Positions 46,701 to 49,700 of a DNA stretch of 64,000 nt are shown one piece after another. A program made the translations under genes and the position numbers. The stretch spans positions 36,239,787 to 36,303,786 of the forward strand of contig OY987298.1 in the NCBI GenBank assembly GCA_963920635.1. Reading direction: 5' to 3'. The notes below the pieces were generated by a model. That model had not been told where the DNA came from. It was given only the letters and a program-made list of their open reading frames with translations, and ran no database searches. How positions within the stretch are numbered: position 1 is the stretch's first letter; each line of letters begins with the position of its first letter. This DNA comes from Pseudeuparius sepicola (taxonomy: Eukaryota > Arthropoda > Insecta > Coleoptera > Anthribidae).

Positions 46701-49700
46701 TTTCGTTGATTCTACACCCGTCCCGTTTCTCGAAAGTAGTTAATCGTGAATCGGGAATTTCTCTTAGATATCGGATTTTCGAGGTTCCTTTTGGTACCGG
46801 AGGAAAGTACGACACCCAATTAAGAGATTTACCACCTTCATCGATTTTTAGAACGACTCTATATTCGAGGTTGTCGAAAGACTTTGCGAAAAAAGCCGCC
46901 AATGTCCGTGGGCAGGGTTATAAGATTTTGCACTATTATTCAGGCAATCTAAGGCCAACCTAACAGCACCGAATTTACTGTTTTTTGCACTGTAACTGGC
47001 CATGTCACGTAAGGTAATGTCGCGTAATAACATGTTAGATTTGCCGTCACTTATGCTTTTAAGGTTATCGCTATCTTTCAAACCGCGAGAGAGGGGAGGG
47101 GTAATTGCAACGTTGTCAGTTGAACGCCTTTGCGTCCACACGTATTGGAACGATTTCAAGGGCCGCGCGTGTACATTATAATTGATGATTTTATTTTTTA
47201 TTAATATCTTAAGACACTTTCCAGTAAGAGGTCCTAGGGGCTCAAAAAAATATAATGCGCTATTATATATAGGTATTTTAATATTTTTAGTTTACAAAAT
47301 AATATAAAATAAATTTAAACAAATATTTTTTGACTTATTACTAATCTGGCAATGGTTCAATACATTCAGAGATCTTGGTTGCTGCGAGCAGATGCTGTTT
47401 ATAATTTTCCAAAGGTATTTTTATGCCATTTTGAGCCTCTTTAAAGAATGCTAGCACATTTACTAATTATTTCCCCAGCCTGGCTGTATAACTTTCCCTC
47501 TTACGCCTATGGTACTCTTCTTGGATGCCATAGTGATATAACACTTCCAAACTTAAGCACTAAAATAAACAAAGTGGGTAAGCAACTTCTATTCAATAAA
47601 CAGAATTTTATTTTTCTCTTACCTTATAAGCTCCAAGATACTCTAGCGTAGTTCTTAAAAGAACTGATTTTGCACAAATCAACAGACGAAGACGATAAAA
47701 CAACGGAAGAAACCGACACAGAACAGCACAACTCGCAGGCAATTATTAAAATAGACGCCAAGCGCTTCCCGCTGGGTACGCTAATGCCTAAGATCTTCGT
47801 CCGCCCTTCCCCACAATATTAAAATAATAGACTCGCCCACCGCAAATGGTTTCTGCGCATGATGACGTCGGTGTATTTCTCTGTTTGCGTTTACTCTAAA
47901 AATATTTTCCGATTTGACCATTCTCGACTACTTTGTATGGGGCTATCTAAAAGAAATGGTTTATGCAGCTCCAGTTGAAACAAGATACCAATTAATAGAA
48001 AGAATTTATAACGCCGCTGAAACGATAACACCATTTCATTTACGAAACGGTCAAAGATCCTTGGTAAGGAGATGCCAGTTATGTTTAGAAAACAATGGTT
48101 CCCACTTTGAGCAATTTCTACAATAATTTGTTTTACTGGGTACCTACTTTAATTTTGATTAAGTAAAATCACTTTAATTTTCAAAAGTTTTATGTAAGTT
48201 TTGAATGGTAGAATTCATAGGTTCACGCGAAATTCTCACGAAAAAATTTCTTGAATTCTTCTATGTTTAGTGTCATAAAGTTAACAAATCAAATTTACTA
48301 TGTTACCGTGCTAGATACGAAGAAATAACAAGAGACCTTACATGTTACAAAATAAATTTTACGTAAAAATCCGTTTTAAAAAATGACCTTATACTTGGCG
48401 TTAACACTTTTCGGACCGAATTAATGTTGACCAATACCCCTATCTACGCCACTGAATGCTTTGCGCGCCTCAGATTCGGTGTGAATGAGGCAACGCATAT
48501 GGGCATACATCGTACCAAATTTGGTTACGATGTCTCAATTATCTTAAGAGATACAACAAAAAAATAAAAATTGTTAGTAAAATGTAACGCCCTGTATCTC
48601 GAAAACTAAACGTTTGTAGACATATGTTATAGGTAGTTTTCTTCATAAAATCAATTTTTATACCAGGTGTTAAATTTTTTACCATACATTGCGGGACACC
48701 CTGTATACTCAACGTCCTGTATCTTTTATAGCATGACTGCACACTTAATTTTTAATAATTCATTAGTATACTAAAAGGTGGCAGACATTTTGCACTAAAA
48801 TGCATTTAGCTAAGTCTTAATTTAATTTGCAATGCTGCATTTTTTCTGTACAATGGAAATAAGAACTTTGTTATCGTTTAGATAAAAAATATATTTTTTA
48901 GTTACTTACAAAGACAATCGGGATTGTGTTTGTTACTTATCATATATTTTATATTACATTTTTGTACAAAACAAATGCAGGGTTACACATAGAGATCTAA
49001 TAACATTTCCGTTTGTGTGTTTGAATTTCAAGATTTTTGTGTTGCTCTTGCAGAATTGCCAGTTTTGCCATAGTGGAGACAACGAAGATAAGCTCCTCCT
49101 TTGTGATAGCTGTGATAGAGGATATCACACATATTGCTTCAAGCCAAAAATGGATAACATTCCTGAGGGTGATTGGTAAGACATAAATCTATTTCCCACA
49201 TAACATAACCAATATCTATTTAATCATTTAAAAATCTAGGTACTGCCATGAATGCATGAACAAAGCAACGGGTGAACGGAACTGCATAGTTTGCGGCAAA
49301 AAGCCCTCACTGACTGGAACAAGGCTAGTGGTCTGCGAACTGTGTCCCCGTGCCTATCACACAGACTGCATTCAACCCCAGATGCACAAGGTGCCACGCG
49401 GGAAGTGGTATTGCACGAATTGCATATCGAAGAAGCCCCAAAAGAAGATTAAGAAGCCTAAACTTGAGCCCGGCAAAGAGAGGCATAGTGAGTCCTCTGA
49501 CCAGCCTCCTCCTAGGTAAGTCGGTAAGAGCCTTTTTGTTTTGTTCTATTATAGATATCAACAGATTGGTACAATGTAGAATTTTATAAAAACTATGTGT
49601 TATCAACATTTAAATTAAGTTTTGGTTTTAATAAGGCTGTTTCCAACTCAGATGCAATTAGCACCTTATTTTTTCTACACAGCATATGTTCCTAATTCAG

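Larger units (their letters stand above)
45325..48703 (+). mobile_element. 3.4-kb long-TIR element with transposase tail and nested insert
   Basis: Arms of about 505 bp (45325-45830 and 48201-48703) start CAGGGTGTCCCGCAATGTAT and are flanked by TA. Next to the right arm, 47914-48126 encodes DLTILDYFVWGYLKEMVY, then RRCQLCLENNGSHFEQFLQ, the same transposase tail seen at 9749-10051 and 42986-43186. The interior is largely replaced by the nested element 45901-47896. Confidence 0.8.

Noticed and set aside
46516..47159. A new host gene on the minus strand
   Set aside because: Frames overlap and shift, one begins at TTG, the opposite strand is equally open, and the stretch is inside a TIR element.
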